Assembly: GCA_021809305.1 (NCBI GenBank)
Contig: JAKBAF010000034.1
Span: 1-8,634, forward strand
Origin: a bacterium
GTDB lineage: Bacteria; Chlamydiota; Chlamydiia; Chlamydiales; JAFEGQ01
Direction: 5' to 3'
DNA: 8,634 nt
Shown: piece after piece, positions 1 through 6,451 of the stretch
How the letters are laid out: each line of letters opens with the position of its first letter
How positions within the stretch are numbered: the first letter of the stretch is position 1
Position numbers and translations under genes: made by a program
Notes under the pieces: model-generated
What the model was told of the DNA's origin: nothing
What the model saw: the letters and a program-made list of their open reading frames with translations, nothing else
The model's database searches: none

Positions 1-1212
1 CTCACCTTCACCGCATCAACAACGGCTCGGTGGCTCTATGGATCTTCTCCCCCACCACCAAGCGACGCCCCGCCCCAGAGTCAGAACAGACAGCAACAGC
101 CAGCTCCTCCTCCACCTCCCCGCCACACGCCAGAAGAGCAGCGCTTCATCACCCCCATCTCCAACCTAAAACGCTTCTTTCGACAGATGGCTGATCGCAG
201 CAAGATTGACCCTGTTCCCCTTCGCGCAAGGCTTAATGAGCTCTCAGCTGATGCAACCCGCTACCATGCAAAGCCATCACTTGACCTCATCGAGTCGATC
301 TTAAAGAGAATGGATCCGGCCCAATTGGGTTCTGGGCGACCTCATAGGGGCAGGGCCCTTCACTCGCCCGTCTGCTCAGCCATTGCCAATCTTCTTGAAG
401 AGGTTGAGCAGCTACCTAGCACATGGCCGGTACGAGCAGAAAAGATGCGAAAGTTAGCCGATGCCGAGATGCTAGAGTGGCTGAGCAGCGAGGGCTACGA
501 AATTGATCAACCATTGCTCGATGAATTTGCCGAACAAGGCATCCCCTTAGCCAAGTCCAATGCTCGCTATCATAATGGTTACGTCGTGGATGTCCCAGAT
601 GACAATAACTGTCTCTTCACCTGCCTTGAAAAAAGCTACAATCAGCTCCATCCATCCCTTGAAGGCCAAGAACCCAAATACAACGAGACAGGCTCGGCCC
701 TCCGCAGCGAGCTTGTGACCCAGATGAGAGAGGAAATTACTACCTTCGGTGACCCCCACGATCTAAAGATGTTTATTCGTGTATCGCTAGAAGAGTACAT
801 AGCGCGCGGCACCTATTCTGGCCTCGAGACCACATTCGCTCAAAAGCTAGAAGCGGGAGGCCAACCATTCGCCGGATCAGAAGAGAAAGGGGAGGGCTGG
901 CAAGGCTATCTGGATGCCCTTGCTGTAGATAAATGCTCTTTTAGCGGCGGGCTTGAGCTAGCCTCTCTTGCAAGAATCCTTGGCTTAACAAAAATCGTTA
1001 CCTATCACCCCCCTCTTGGTTACACCAAAGAGTCCGGTGAGCCGGCATTGCTTACGTATAAGTCACGTCTTCTGGCTGATGAGAAGAGTGGGGTTGCCCA
1101 CATCGTTTACCTTGAGTCTCTGAGCCACTATGTTGTGGTCCTTCCTAAGGCTCCTAAACCAGGTAGGCCGGGTAACGCTACGCCTTTACCTGGCTCACAG
1201 GAGCAGCCCTAA
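1..1212 (+). CDS. OTU-domain cysteine protease, candidate deubiquitinase effector (5' end outside window)
   Basis: The frame is open from base 1 to the TAA at 1210-1212, giving 403 codons without a start that is clearly the real one. The ATG at 187 is internal: the upstream 62 codons continue in frame and encode a biased Pro/Gln-rich segment (PPPP at about 49-60, PAPPPPP at about 100-120), so the protein probably begins left of the window. Counting from Met187 as residue 1, an OTU signature lies at 134-147 (VDVPDDNNCLFTCL), with Cys142 as nucleophile and Asp139 at -3. A WQGYLDAL...GGLELASLARILGL block follows, and the C-terminal HYVVVLP supplies the catalytic His314. OTU proteases cleave ubiquitin chains. 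Chlamydiae are known to secrete one (ChlaOTU of C. caviae), so a secreted host-directed deubiquitinase is the likely role, by inference. The last 20 residues are again Pro/Gly-rich. No membrane segment lies in the visible part. It converges on the heptose kinase gene. Confidence 0.8.
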   Translation, partial: LTFTASTTARWLYGSSPPPPSDAPPQSQNRQQQPAPPPPPRHTPEEQRFITPISNLKRFFRQMADRSKIDPVPLRARLNELSADATRYHAKPSLDLIESILKRMDPAQLGSGRPHRGRALHSPVCSAIANLLEEVEQLPSTWPVRAEKMRKLADAEMLEWLSSEGYEIDQPLLDEFAEQGIPLAKSNARYHNGYVVDVPDDNNCLFTCLEKSYNQLHPSLEGQEPKYNETGSALRSELVTQMREEITTFGDPHDLKMFIRVSLEEYIARGTYSGLETTFAQKLEAGGQPFAGSEEKGEGWQGYLDALAVDKCSFSGGLELASLARILGLTKIVTYHPPLGYTKESGEPALLTYKSRLLADEKSGVAHIVYLESLSHYVVVLPKAPKPGRPGNATPLPGSQEQP

Positions 1213-1268
1213 TTTCCTCAACCCATTCTCAGGTCCGCTCAAGTCGCAACTGTTTTCCTTCTATTACA

Positions 1269-1296
1269 AAAATGCCGGCTTCCTAGCCGGCATTTT
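1269..1296. terminator. Bidirectional rho-independent terminator
   Basis: Perfect 11-bp inverted repeat: AAAATGCCGGC at 1269-1279, loop TTCCTA at 1280-1285, GCCGGCATTTT at 1286-1296. It gives a T4 tail on the + strand and a T5 tail on the - strand (A-run 1268-1272). It lies 56 bp after the OTU gene stop and about 115 bp past the kinase gene stop, between two convergent genes, so it can end both transcripts. Confidence 0.88.
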
Positions 1297-1353
1297 ACCC
1301 CCTCCCACCCTTCCCATGACAATTCTACAACTTGACGTAAAACGAATGGGTGT

Positions 1354-1400
1354 CCAGAGGGCCCGCCCTATGGTGGGGGTGCAGGGGGCGAAGCTCCCGC
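1354..1400. repeat. Pair of GC-rich hairpins in the convergent spacer
   Basis: Two adjacent hairpins. The first is CCAGAGGGC (1354-1362) facing GCCCTATGG (1365-1373), with one mismatch and only CC between the arms. The second is GGGGGC (1384-1389), loop GAA, GCTCCC (1393-1398), with one G-T pair, flanked by GC on both sides and followed by TTTCTT at 1401-1406. The second could act as a weak + strand terminator. The two-module look also resembles dispersed GC-rich intergenic repeats found in many genomes. Nothing inside looks coding. Confidence 0.5.
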
Positions 1401-1412
1401 TTTCTTGCTGCG

Positions 1413-2366
1413 CTAACCTGCGAGCGTCGCGAGGTCTTGTAGTGAGATGCGGGCGCAGCCGAAGCGTTGGATGGCGATGCTAGCGGCGAGGTTGGCGAGG
1501 TGAGCGCCTTGGATGATGGGGATTTGGTTAGCGACGGCGGCTGTTGTGACGGCGAGGACGGTATCGCCGGCGCCTGTGACATCGCGGACTTCGCGCTCCT
1601 CGGCGGGTAGGTAGTGGTGGGTATCGCCTGAGAAGAGGGATATGCCTTTTTCGGAGCGGGTGATCATGAGATGGTCGGCGCCAGTTTGTTGAAGGAGGGT
1701 GGCGGCGATGAGTGGGAGGGGGGTGCAGGGACTTAAGTTGGAGGCGTCGATGGCTTCTTGGAGGTTAGGTTTGATAACGGTGGCAAGAGCGTAGCGGGCG
1801 AAGGCGCGACCTTTTGGGTCGACGATAGTTGGAATATTGCGCTGCCTGGCGTGTTGGATGAGGGCTGCAAGAAGCGTGGGGGTGAGGAAGCCTTTGCCGT
1901 AGTCGGAGATGGCAACGGCATCAACACCTTCGAGGAGTGCGGGGAGAGTGGAGATGATTTCGTGCTCTAGGTGGCCTGGAAGGGGTTCTGTTGACTCGGT
2001 GTCGACGCGAAGGATCTGCTGATTGGAGGCGATAAAGCGGTTCTTGATGGGAGTTTGATAGCCCTCTTGGGTGAGGAGACCATGGAGCCCTACATTTTCT
2101 GCGAGGAGGGCATCTGTGAGTGTCCTGCCAGCATAGTCGGAGGCGATGCGACCGAGAGCGCTGACTCTTTGTCCGAGTGAGAGGAGGTTAAGTATGGCAT
2201 TGCCAGCCATACCGGGGCGATGCTCCTCTCTTGAGGCGTGGAGGACGGGAACGGGGGCTTCTGGGGAGATGCGGTTGACCGAGCCAAAGGTGTAGCGGTC
2301 GATGCAGAGATCACCAACAACTAAGATATGGCGGGGTTTGATGGAGAGGAGGAGCTCTTTTACCAC
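1413..2366 (-). CDS. hldE: D-glycero-beta-D-manno-heptose-7-phosphate kinase (kinase domain only)
   Basis: A PfkB/ribokinase-family sugar kinase that phosphorylates D-glycero-D-manno-heptose 7-phosphate at C1 in the cytoplasm, on the ADP-heptose route to LPS inner core. The 317 residues show VVGDLCIDRY (16-25), GSVNRISPEAPVPVL (28-42), RPGMAGN (50-56), SDYGKGFLT (154-162), VDPKG (182-186), KPNLQEA (199-205) and the ATP/anion-hole motif DVTGAGD (262-268), with Asp268 as catalytic base. It ends where the kinase domain ends. The C-terminal cytidylyltransferase half of the bifunctional roughly 477-residue HldE of E. coli is absent, so this is an HldA/RfaE-domain-I type protein and the adenylyltransferase must be encoded elsewhere. 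The start is GTG at 2366-2364, overlapping the end of hldD by 7 bp. No clear Shine-Dalgarno precedes it, so translational coupling to hldD is likely. The start fits the family N-terminus well. Confidence 0.9.
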   Translation of the reverse strand: MVKELLLSIKPRHILVVGDLCIDRYTFGSVNRISPEAPVPVLHASREEHRPGMAGNAILNLLSLGQRVSALGRIASDYAGRTLTDALLAENVGLHGLLTQEGYQTPIKNRFIASNQQILRVDTESTEPLPGHLEHEIISTLPALLEGVDAVAISDYGKGFLTPTLLAALIQHARQRNIPTIVDPKGRAFARYALATVIKPNLQEAIDASNLSPCTPLPLIAATLLQQTGADHLMITRSEKGISLFSGDTHHYLPAEEREVRDVTGAGDTVLAVTTAAVANQIPIIQGAHLANLAASIAIQRFGCARISLQDLATLAG

Positions 2367-3352
2367 GTCTTGTTGGGGATGAGGTGGTTGTTGACGTAGT
2401 CGGCGACGGCGGCATCGAGGGGCATTGTCCGGGAGTTGAGCTCTCGATAGCGTGCGTGCTTGGCCATCTCGGCCCTGGTGTAGTACTGGTACTTGCCGAG
2501 CAGATCGGAGGGCATATCGATGTAATCAATTTGGACAGGGAGACCGAGGGCGTGGAAGACAGCTCGTGCGAGTTCATTCCAGCTGGAGGCGATGCCAGAT
2601 CCTATATTGAAGATGCCACCGATATCGGAGCGCAGGAAGCTGTGGACCATCCGGGCCGCATCTTTGACGTAGAGGAAGTCGCGCTTCTGCTCTCCATCGG
2701 CGTAGTCTGGGTGGGCGGACTTAAAGAGACAGATCCTCCCCTCGCTTTGAACTTGGGCGACCATCCTGACGATGGCCGATGCCATGCGGCCTTTGTGCCA
2801 CTCGTTGGGACCAAAGACATTGAAGAATTTTAAGCCCACAATCTGGTTCAGATAGCCTTGTCGGAGAGCCCAGAGATCGAAGAGCTGCTTGGAATAGCCA
2901 TACATATTGAGCGGCTCTAGCGCCTCAATTGAGGCGTGGTCATCGGAAAAGCCCTGAGAGCCATCGCCATAGGTCGCAGCTGATGAGGCGTAGATAAAGC
3001 GATGGTCGTACTTCAGAGCGTACTCTGCAAGTCGAACCGAGAAGCGGTAGTTGTTCTCTAAAAGATAGTCAGCATCACGCTCAGTTGTATCGCTGCACGC
3101 TCCGAGGTGAATGAAGGCTTGGATGTCCTCGTGCTTGTCGTGGAGCCAGGTAAAGGTCTCCCCGATTGGCACAACCTCTGAGAAGCGCTTTCCTACGAGA
3201 TTCTTCCACTTCTCTCCCTTACCGAGATTATCGATAAGGACCAGATTAAAGAGGCCGATGTCGTTGAGGTAGCGGACCATGGCAGAGCCAATGAAGCCCG
3301 CCCCTCCAGTGATAACGACCCACTTATCTTCATTCACCCGTTTTAACGACAT
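2360..3352 (-). CDS. hldD: ADP-L-glycero-D-manno-heptose-6-epimerase
   Basis: An extended short-chain dehydrogenase-type epimerase that uses bound NADP to convert ADP-D-glycero-D-manno-heptose to the L-glycero form, the donor for LPS inner-core heptosyltransferases; cytoplasmic. The 330 residues are close to the usual 310-330. Visible motifs are the Rossmann GGAGFIG (16-22), HLGACSDTTE (82-91), SSAATYGD (123-130), the catalytic YGYSK (Tyr151, Lys155) and FFNVFGPNEWHKGRMAS (176-192), where Lys187 matches the second catalytic lysine region of the E. coli enzyme. The ATG at 3352 is preceded by GAGGTGAT (3365-3358) at good spacing. It follows rplI by 36 bp and overlaps the kinase gene, forming a two-gene heptose unit at the end of the ribosomal protein run. 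Confidence 0.95.
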   Translation of the reverse strand: MSLKRVNEDKWVVITGGAGFIGSAMVRYLNDIGLFNLVLIDNLGKGEKWKNLVGKRFSEVVPIGETFTWLHDKHEDIQAFIHLGACSDTTERDADYLLENNYRFSVRLAEYALKYDHRFIYASSAATYGDGSQGFSDDHASIEALEPLNMYGYSKQLFDLWALRQGYLNQIVGLKFFNVFGPNEWHKGRMASAIVRMVAQVQSEGRICLFKSAHPDYADGEQKRDFLYVKDAARMVHSFLRSDIGGIFNIGSGIASSWNELARAVFHALGLPVQIDYIDMPSDLLGKYQYYTRAEMAKHARYRELNSRTMPLDAAVADYVNNHLIPNKTW

Positions 3353-3374
3353 CGCCTATCACCTCATACAAATC

Positions 3375-3389
3375 GCACGCTACCCGTGC
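3375..3389 (-). other. Small hairpin at the rplI stop codon
   Basis: On the - strand GCACG, loop GGTAG, CGTGC forms a 5-bp perfect stem, followed by GATTTG. It begins in the last base of the rplI stop codon and ends about 10 bp before the hldD ribosome binding site. The T tract is too short for a convincing terminator. It might weakly attenuate read-through into the heptose genes or protect the upstream mRNA. Confidence 0.3.
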
Positions 3390-3949
3390 TACACAGGTTG
3401 CTCACTTTGAGAAGCATCGGATGCCCCTGCAGTCTCTGACCCAAGGAGCTCAGGAAGCTCATCCATCCCCTCAGGCAGAACCTTAAGTTTGAACGAACAG
3501 GTTATTCCCTCCTTAAGCTTTAAGGAGATGACATGAAGCCCTGATGTTCTGATGGGTTGAGCAAGACGGATAAAGCCCTTTTCAACTTTAAAACCCGAAA
3601 CTTCCAGGAGGTGGACGATATCGGCGCTTGAGACCGAACCGTACATATGGCCCTCAGGATCTACCTTAACATGGGTCTTGAGGGTGATACCGTGAACCTG
3701 TCCGGCAAGCGCTTCAGAGAACTCTCTGTCAGCTGCTGCCTGCCTTGCGCGCTCTTCCTGAAGGCGTGCCTGATGCTTCAAGGAGTTCCTGTCCGCAACA
3801 ACGCCCATTGCTTTTGGAACAAGAAAGTTGCGCGCATAACCTGGACGCACGGTCACAATTTCGCCTTTGCGACCAAGCCCTTCGATGTCGATCAAAAGGA
3901 GAAGGCGCGTGATAATGGGAAGCTCTTTTCGCTTCATTGCATGTGACAT
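3389..3949 (-). CDS. rplI: 50S ribosomal protein L9
   Basis: Large-subunit protein L9, which binds 23S rRNA near the L1 stalk and affects frame maintenance. The N-terminal domain carries the family signature GRKGEIVTVRPGYARNFLVP (26-45). A lysine/arginine/glutamate-rich connecting helix follows (about 57-85), then the C-terminal domain with VDPEGHMYGSVSSADI and LHVISLKLKEGI. At 186 residues it is longer than the usual roughly 150: about 14 extra residues before the LLLLIDIEGLG start of the fold, and an acidic/Ser-rich tail. The ATG at 3949 has GGGGG (3960-3956) 6 nt upstream. A second in-frame ATG at 3937 would shorten the extension by four residues and cannot be excluded. It is 10 bp downstream of rpsR and clearly co-transcribed. 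The sequence looks chlamydial. Confidence 0.94.
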   Translation of the reverse strand: MSHAMKRKELPIITRLLLLIDIEGLGRKGEIVTVRPGYARNFLVPKAMGVVADRNSLKHQARLQEERARQAAADREFSEALAGQVHGITLKTHVKVDPEGHMYGSVSSADIVHLLEVSGFKVEKGFIRLAQPIRTSGLHVISLKLKEGITCSFKLKVLPEGMDELPELLGSETAGASDASQSEQPV

Positions 3950-3959
3950 CTTCTACCCC

Positions 3960-4202
3960 CTACTCTTCGGCTGCAAATGGCACGAGAGCCATATGCCTTG
4001 CACGCTTGATGGCCGCAGCTAATAGGCGCTGGAATCGCGCTGAGACACCGGTGATCCGGCTGGGGAGCATCTTTCCCCTCTCAGTAATAAATCGTCTAAG
4101 AGTATCTATGTCTTTGTAGTCGATCTCTTTGATCCCTGCCGCTGTAAATGGGCAACGCTTGCGCCGGCGCACGCGCGTCACCTTCTTTCGCATTTGAGTC
4201 AT
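3960..4202 (-). CDS. rpsR: 30S ribosomal protein S18
   Basis: Small-subunit protein S18, which pairs with S6 on the 16S rRNA platform. The 80-residue protein shows a basic N-terminus with RRRKRCPF (12-19), then IDYKDIDTLRRFITERGKML and PSRITGVSARFQRLLAAAIKRARH, the conserved core that contacts rRNA. One cysteine (Cys17) remains in the N-terminal part. The ATG at 4202 is preceded by AGGAGAAGGA with suitable spacing. It lies 42 bp after rpsF and 10 bp before rplI, the standard rpsF-rpsR-rplI order. Confidence 0.95.
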   Translation of the reverse strand: MTQMRKKVTRVRRRKRCPFTAAGIKEIDYKDIDTLRRFITERGKMLPSRITGVSARFQRLLAAAIKRARHMALVPFAAEE

Positions 4203-4244
4203 CTTGTCCTTCTCCTAGATTTGCTTGAGCGCTCGAAAATTCTC

Positions 4245-4589
4245 TTAACGCTCAGCAAGAACTTTAAATTCAATTTTTTCGACAACCTTTTCGGCTCGAA
4301 GGGTCATGAAGCGAACGAGGTCCTCGTTAAGGTGGTACTCTTTCCAAAGCTCAGCAATCGCCTGGGTTGGCGCTGTGAAGTAAAGGATGTAGTAGTAACC
4401 CTCTCGCTTACCATCGATCTCATAGGCAAGACGGCGGCGTCCCCATTCATGAAGCTTATGGATCTCTCCGTCTAGCTGAGTAATCTGTTCCTGTAATTTA
4501 TCGACGACCTTTGTCCTTGCATCTTCGCTTAAGGTAGCATTGACAATGTACATGCCCTCATAAAGCGCTTTAGCATCTTTCTTACTCAT
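4245..4589 (-). CDS. rpsF: 30S ribosomal protein S6
   Basis: Small-subunit protein S6, the partner of S18. It has the ferredoxin-like S6 fold with YEGMYIVNATLSEDAR near the N-terminus, WGRRRLAYEIDGKREGYYY in the middle and AIAELWKEYHLNEDLVRFMTL towards the C-terminus; the latter two are very like chlamydial S6. Two ATGs are adjacent (4592 and 4589). The Shine-Dalgarno AGGAG lies only 2 nt from the first but 5 nt from the second, so the second is chosen, giving 114 residues. Its upstream neighbour is rplY, 91-93 bp away. In Chlamydia a pth gene sits between them, and here none does. Confidence 0.95.
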   Translation of the reverse strand: MSKKDAKALYEGMYIVNATLSEDARTKVVDKLQEQITQLDGEIHKLHEWGRRRLAYEIDGKREGYYYILYFTAPTQAIAELWKEYHLNEDLVRFMTLRAEKVVEKIEFKVLAER

Positions 4590-4594
4590 CATCT

Positions 4595-4599
4595 CTCCT
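4595..4599 (-). promoter_or_regulatory. rpsF ribosome binding site
   Basis: AGGAG on the - strand, within TAGGAGAG. Its spacing decides between the tandem ATG codons: 2 nt to the ATG at 4592 and 5 nt to the ATG at 4589. Confidence 0.7.
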
Positions 4600-4601
4600 A
4601 C

Positions 4602-4616
4602 TGGCGTATGGCGCCA
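4602..4616 (-). promoter_or_regulatory. Hairpin in the rpsF leader
   Basis: TGGCG, loop CCATA, CGCCA on the - strand, immediately upstream of the rpsF Shine-Dalgarno. Position and size would suit a translational control element. S6-S18 complexes are known to autoregulate through rpsF leader structures in several bacteria, but I cannot match this one to that motif, so only the hairpin itself is certain. Confidence 0.4.
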
Positions 4617-4682
4617 AATCGTTAAGGCCCACTTGCCACTTGCTTGTATGTGATCGAACCGCCCTCTTTCGCTATAAGGGGA

Positions 4683-5243
4683 TTACTTCTTACCAACGAC
4701 AACCGCAACCTCGTCTCGCTTGGCCAAAGGTCTCACCCCATCTGGGATCGTGAGCTCACTTAGGCGGCGAGTCTGCCGCATACCAAGAGAGGCAACATCG
4801 ACTGTAACCTCACTCGGAATGTCCTTTGGAAGGCAGACAACCTTAATAGCCCGAATCACCCTCCGCAAAACGCCACCCTCTTTGATGCCCGCACAATCGG
4901 CAACATTGAGACAGCGAATGGGCACATTGACACGCACGGGAAGCTCATCGCGCAGTTCGGTGAAGTCGAGATGGATAATGTCGTAGCTTGTAATCTGATA
5001 CTGTACGTCTTTGAGGATGGCCCGCCTTGTAGCGCCCGCCTCACTCTTGAGAACAAAGACCGTTGTTGAGAGCTGCTCTTTCGCAACTTTGCGCAGATGC
5101 CCCTGTAACTCCGCTCGATCGATTGAGATCGATTCTGGAGTCATCTTCGGTCCATAAACGATGGCTGGGATCTTTCCCGCGCGGCGAAGCCGTTTTGCCT
5201 CGCCCTTACTTGCCATCTCCCGCTTACTGTACTTTAGTTCCAT
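4683..5243 (-). CDS. rplY: 50S ribosomal protein L25 (CTC/TL5 two-domain form)
   Basis: A 5S rRNA-binding protein of the large subunit. The 186 residues match the long general-stress (CTC/TL5) form: an N-terminal 5S-binding L25 domain (about 1-92; RLRRAGKIPAIVYGPK at 18-33, RRAILKDVQYQ, HLDF) followed by the beta-rich TL5 C-terminal domain (about 95-183; VRVNVPIRCLNVADCAGIKEGGVL). Length and MEL start agree with chlamydial L25. The ATG at 5243 has AGGAAAGG about 10 nt upstream, a somewhat long spacing. It lies 163 bp after prs, so it may have its own promoter, but I see no convincing -35/-10 pair. rpsF follows directly. Confidence 0.93.
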   Translation of the reverse strand: MELKYSKREMASKGEAKRLRRAGKIPAIVYGPKMTPESISIDRAELQGHLRKVAKEQLSTTVFVLKSEAGATRRAILKDVQYQITSYDIIHLDFTELRDELPVRVNVPIRCLNVADCAGIKEGGVLRRVIRAIKVVCLPKDIPSEVTVDVASLGMRQTRRLSELTIPDGVRPLAKRDEVAVVVGKK

Positions 5244-5267
5244 AGAATAAAACCTTTCCTATTCCAC

Positions 5268-5288
5268 CGTGAAATATTGGCGTGAAAT
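5268..5288. repeat. Short direct repeat upstream of rplY
   Basis: CGTGAAAT occurs at 5268-5275 and again at 5281-5288, a 13-bp period, some 25-45 bp before the rplY start. It could be a protein-binding site or chance. The rest of the 5244-5406 interval shows a bulged hairpin (about 5311-5333, GGGC facing GCCC) and no good gene. Confidence 0.25.
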
Positions 5289-5406
5289 GCTGCTTAACTA
5301 ATCCCTCGCAGGGCAACCCGGTATCAACCGCCCGAACAATGTAACAAATTGAGCCATTCTTTTGCTCATTTTATGACACCATCCCTTGCGATTCGCAGCA
5401 AATCGA

Positions 5407-6384
5407 TCATTGTGCGGGCCTGCACTTCTCTGCTGGTATAAAGAGCGATGAGATCGACTCGGCAGAGACGATGCCGTGGATCGCTTTAGCAAAGAGGCCA
5501 GCCACCGAAACTACTTCAACTTTAAAGGAGGAGGGAGGATCAACCTCTCCCCACTGCACGGTATTGCTCACAAAGAGGGTCTCAATCGGGCTCTCTTCGA
5601 TCCGCTTTAAGGCATCGAGTGCAAAGAGCCCATGAGAGGCGAGCGCGATGACCCGTTTGCAACCTAGGCGTTTGCACACTGCGGCTGCGGCGCAAAGGGT
5701 GCCCCCCGTTGTTACCATATCATCTGTCAAGATGACATCCCGCCCCTCTAGGTCGCCAATAACGGCTGTCGCCTCAACCTGAGTGGCCGAAAGGCGCCGC
5801 TTTTCAACGATGGCAAAATCGACACCAAGAAGGGCAGCATATCCCCTAGCGATTTTGATGCTTCCCGCATCGGGAGAGACCACAACACAGGGGTTGAGAT
5901 TCAACTTAAGAAGGACGCTTGAGAGCTCGCAACGCGCTAAGAGATTATCAACGGGGATATTGAAGAAGCCCTGGATCTGTTCTGCATGGAGATCCATCGT
6001 AACAACCCTTGTAGCGCCAGCCTTCTCGATCATATCCGCAACAAGTTTGGCCGTAATTGGAACACGCCCTCGCTCCTTGCGGTCCTGTCTTGCATAGCCA
6101 AAGTAGGGAATGACAGCTGTAATTGAGCGTGCTGAGGCGCGCTTTAGCGCATCGATAAAGATCAAAAGTTCCATCAGATAGTGGTTAGGGCGCCTTGCAA
6201 GCGACTGGATCACAAAGAGATCCTTCCCTCTCACGCTCTCCAAGATCTCCACAAAGATCTCCCCATCCGGAAAGGTCTGTGCCATCCGATTACCGAGGGA
6301 AATACCAAGACCGCGCGCCACCTCTTCAGCAAGGAGGGGGTGGGAGGAGCCAGCAAAGAGCATAAAAGAGTCGCGACCTGTCAT
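5407..6384 (-). CDS. prs: Ribose-phosphate pyrophosphokinase (PRPP synthetase)
   Basis: Transfers pyrophosphate from ATP to ribose 5-phosphate, making PRPP for nucleotide, NAD, His and Trp synthesis; cytoplasmic. The 325-residue protein shows FPDGEIFVEI (38-47), PYFGYARQDRK (93-103), DLHAEQIQGFF (131-141) with catalytic His133, VVSPDAGSIKIA (168-179), the flexible-loop EKRRLSATQVE (194-204) and the PRPP loop DDMVTTGGT (221-229). It is a few residues longer than the usual 310-320. ATG 6384 has GGAAG about 11 nt upstream. A second in-frame ATG at 6363 gives the start MLFAGSSHP and is also plausible. It lies 67 bp after tRNA-Gln, and rplY follows. The well-studied Chlamydiaceae rely on host nucleotides, so retaining this gene suggests wider nucleotide capacity. 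Confidence 0.95.
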   Translation of the reverse strand: MTGRDSFMLFAGSSHPLLAEEVARGLGISLGNRMAQTFPDGEIFVEILESVRGKDLFVIQSLARRPNHYLMELLIFIDALKRASARSITAVIPYFGYARQDRKERGRVPITAKLVADMIEKAGATRVVTMDLHAEQIQGFFNIPVDNLLARCELSSVLLKLNLNPCVVVSPDAGSIKIARGYAALLGVDFAIVEKRRLSATQVEATAVIGDLEGRDVILTDDMVTTGGTLCAAAAVCKRLGCKRVIALASHGLFALDALKRIEESPIETLFVSNTVQWGEVDPPSSFKVEVVSVAGLFAKAIHGIVSAESISSLFIPAEKCRPAQ

Positions 6385-6403
6385 CTATACTAAAACTTCC
6401 GCA

Positions 6404-6422
6404 GGGCGCGCAAGCGCTGCCC
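6404..6422 (-). other. Hairpin between tRNA-Gln and prs
   Basis: GGGC (6404-6407) faces GCCC (6419-6422), with GC/GC continuing the stem, one bulged base at 6418 and a small loop. No T run follows on the - strand, so it looks more like a processing or leader structure than a terminator. This allows tRNA-Gln and prs to share a transcript. Confidence 0.3.
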
Positions 6423-6451
6423 GGCATTAAGGCGTTTTCGTCCGTATGATT

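Noticed and set aside
1130..1582. Open frames crossing the convergent spacer (+ 1130-1483 and - 1325-1582)
   Set aside because: They run through the terminator or hairpins and overlap the OTU and kinase genes out of frame, with low-complexity translations.
2384..2833. Long + strand open frame (149 codons) opposite hldD
   Set aside because: It is antisense to well-matched hldD codons, resembles no protein family and has no convincing ribosome binding site; open because of G+C-biased codons on the other strand.
4593..4682. Remnant of pth between rplY and rpsF
   Set aside because: Only 90 bp with a leader hairpin; no peptidyl-tRNA hydrolase motif in any frame.
5298..5370. Possible 23-codon - strand peptide (MSKRMAQFVTLFGRLIPG...) between prs and rplY
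   Set aside because: No good Shine-Dalgarno, no recognised family, and the longer frame containing it runs into prs out of frame; kept only as a remark.
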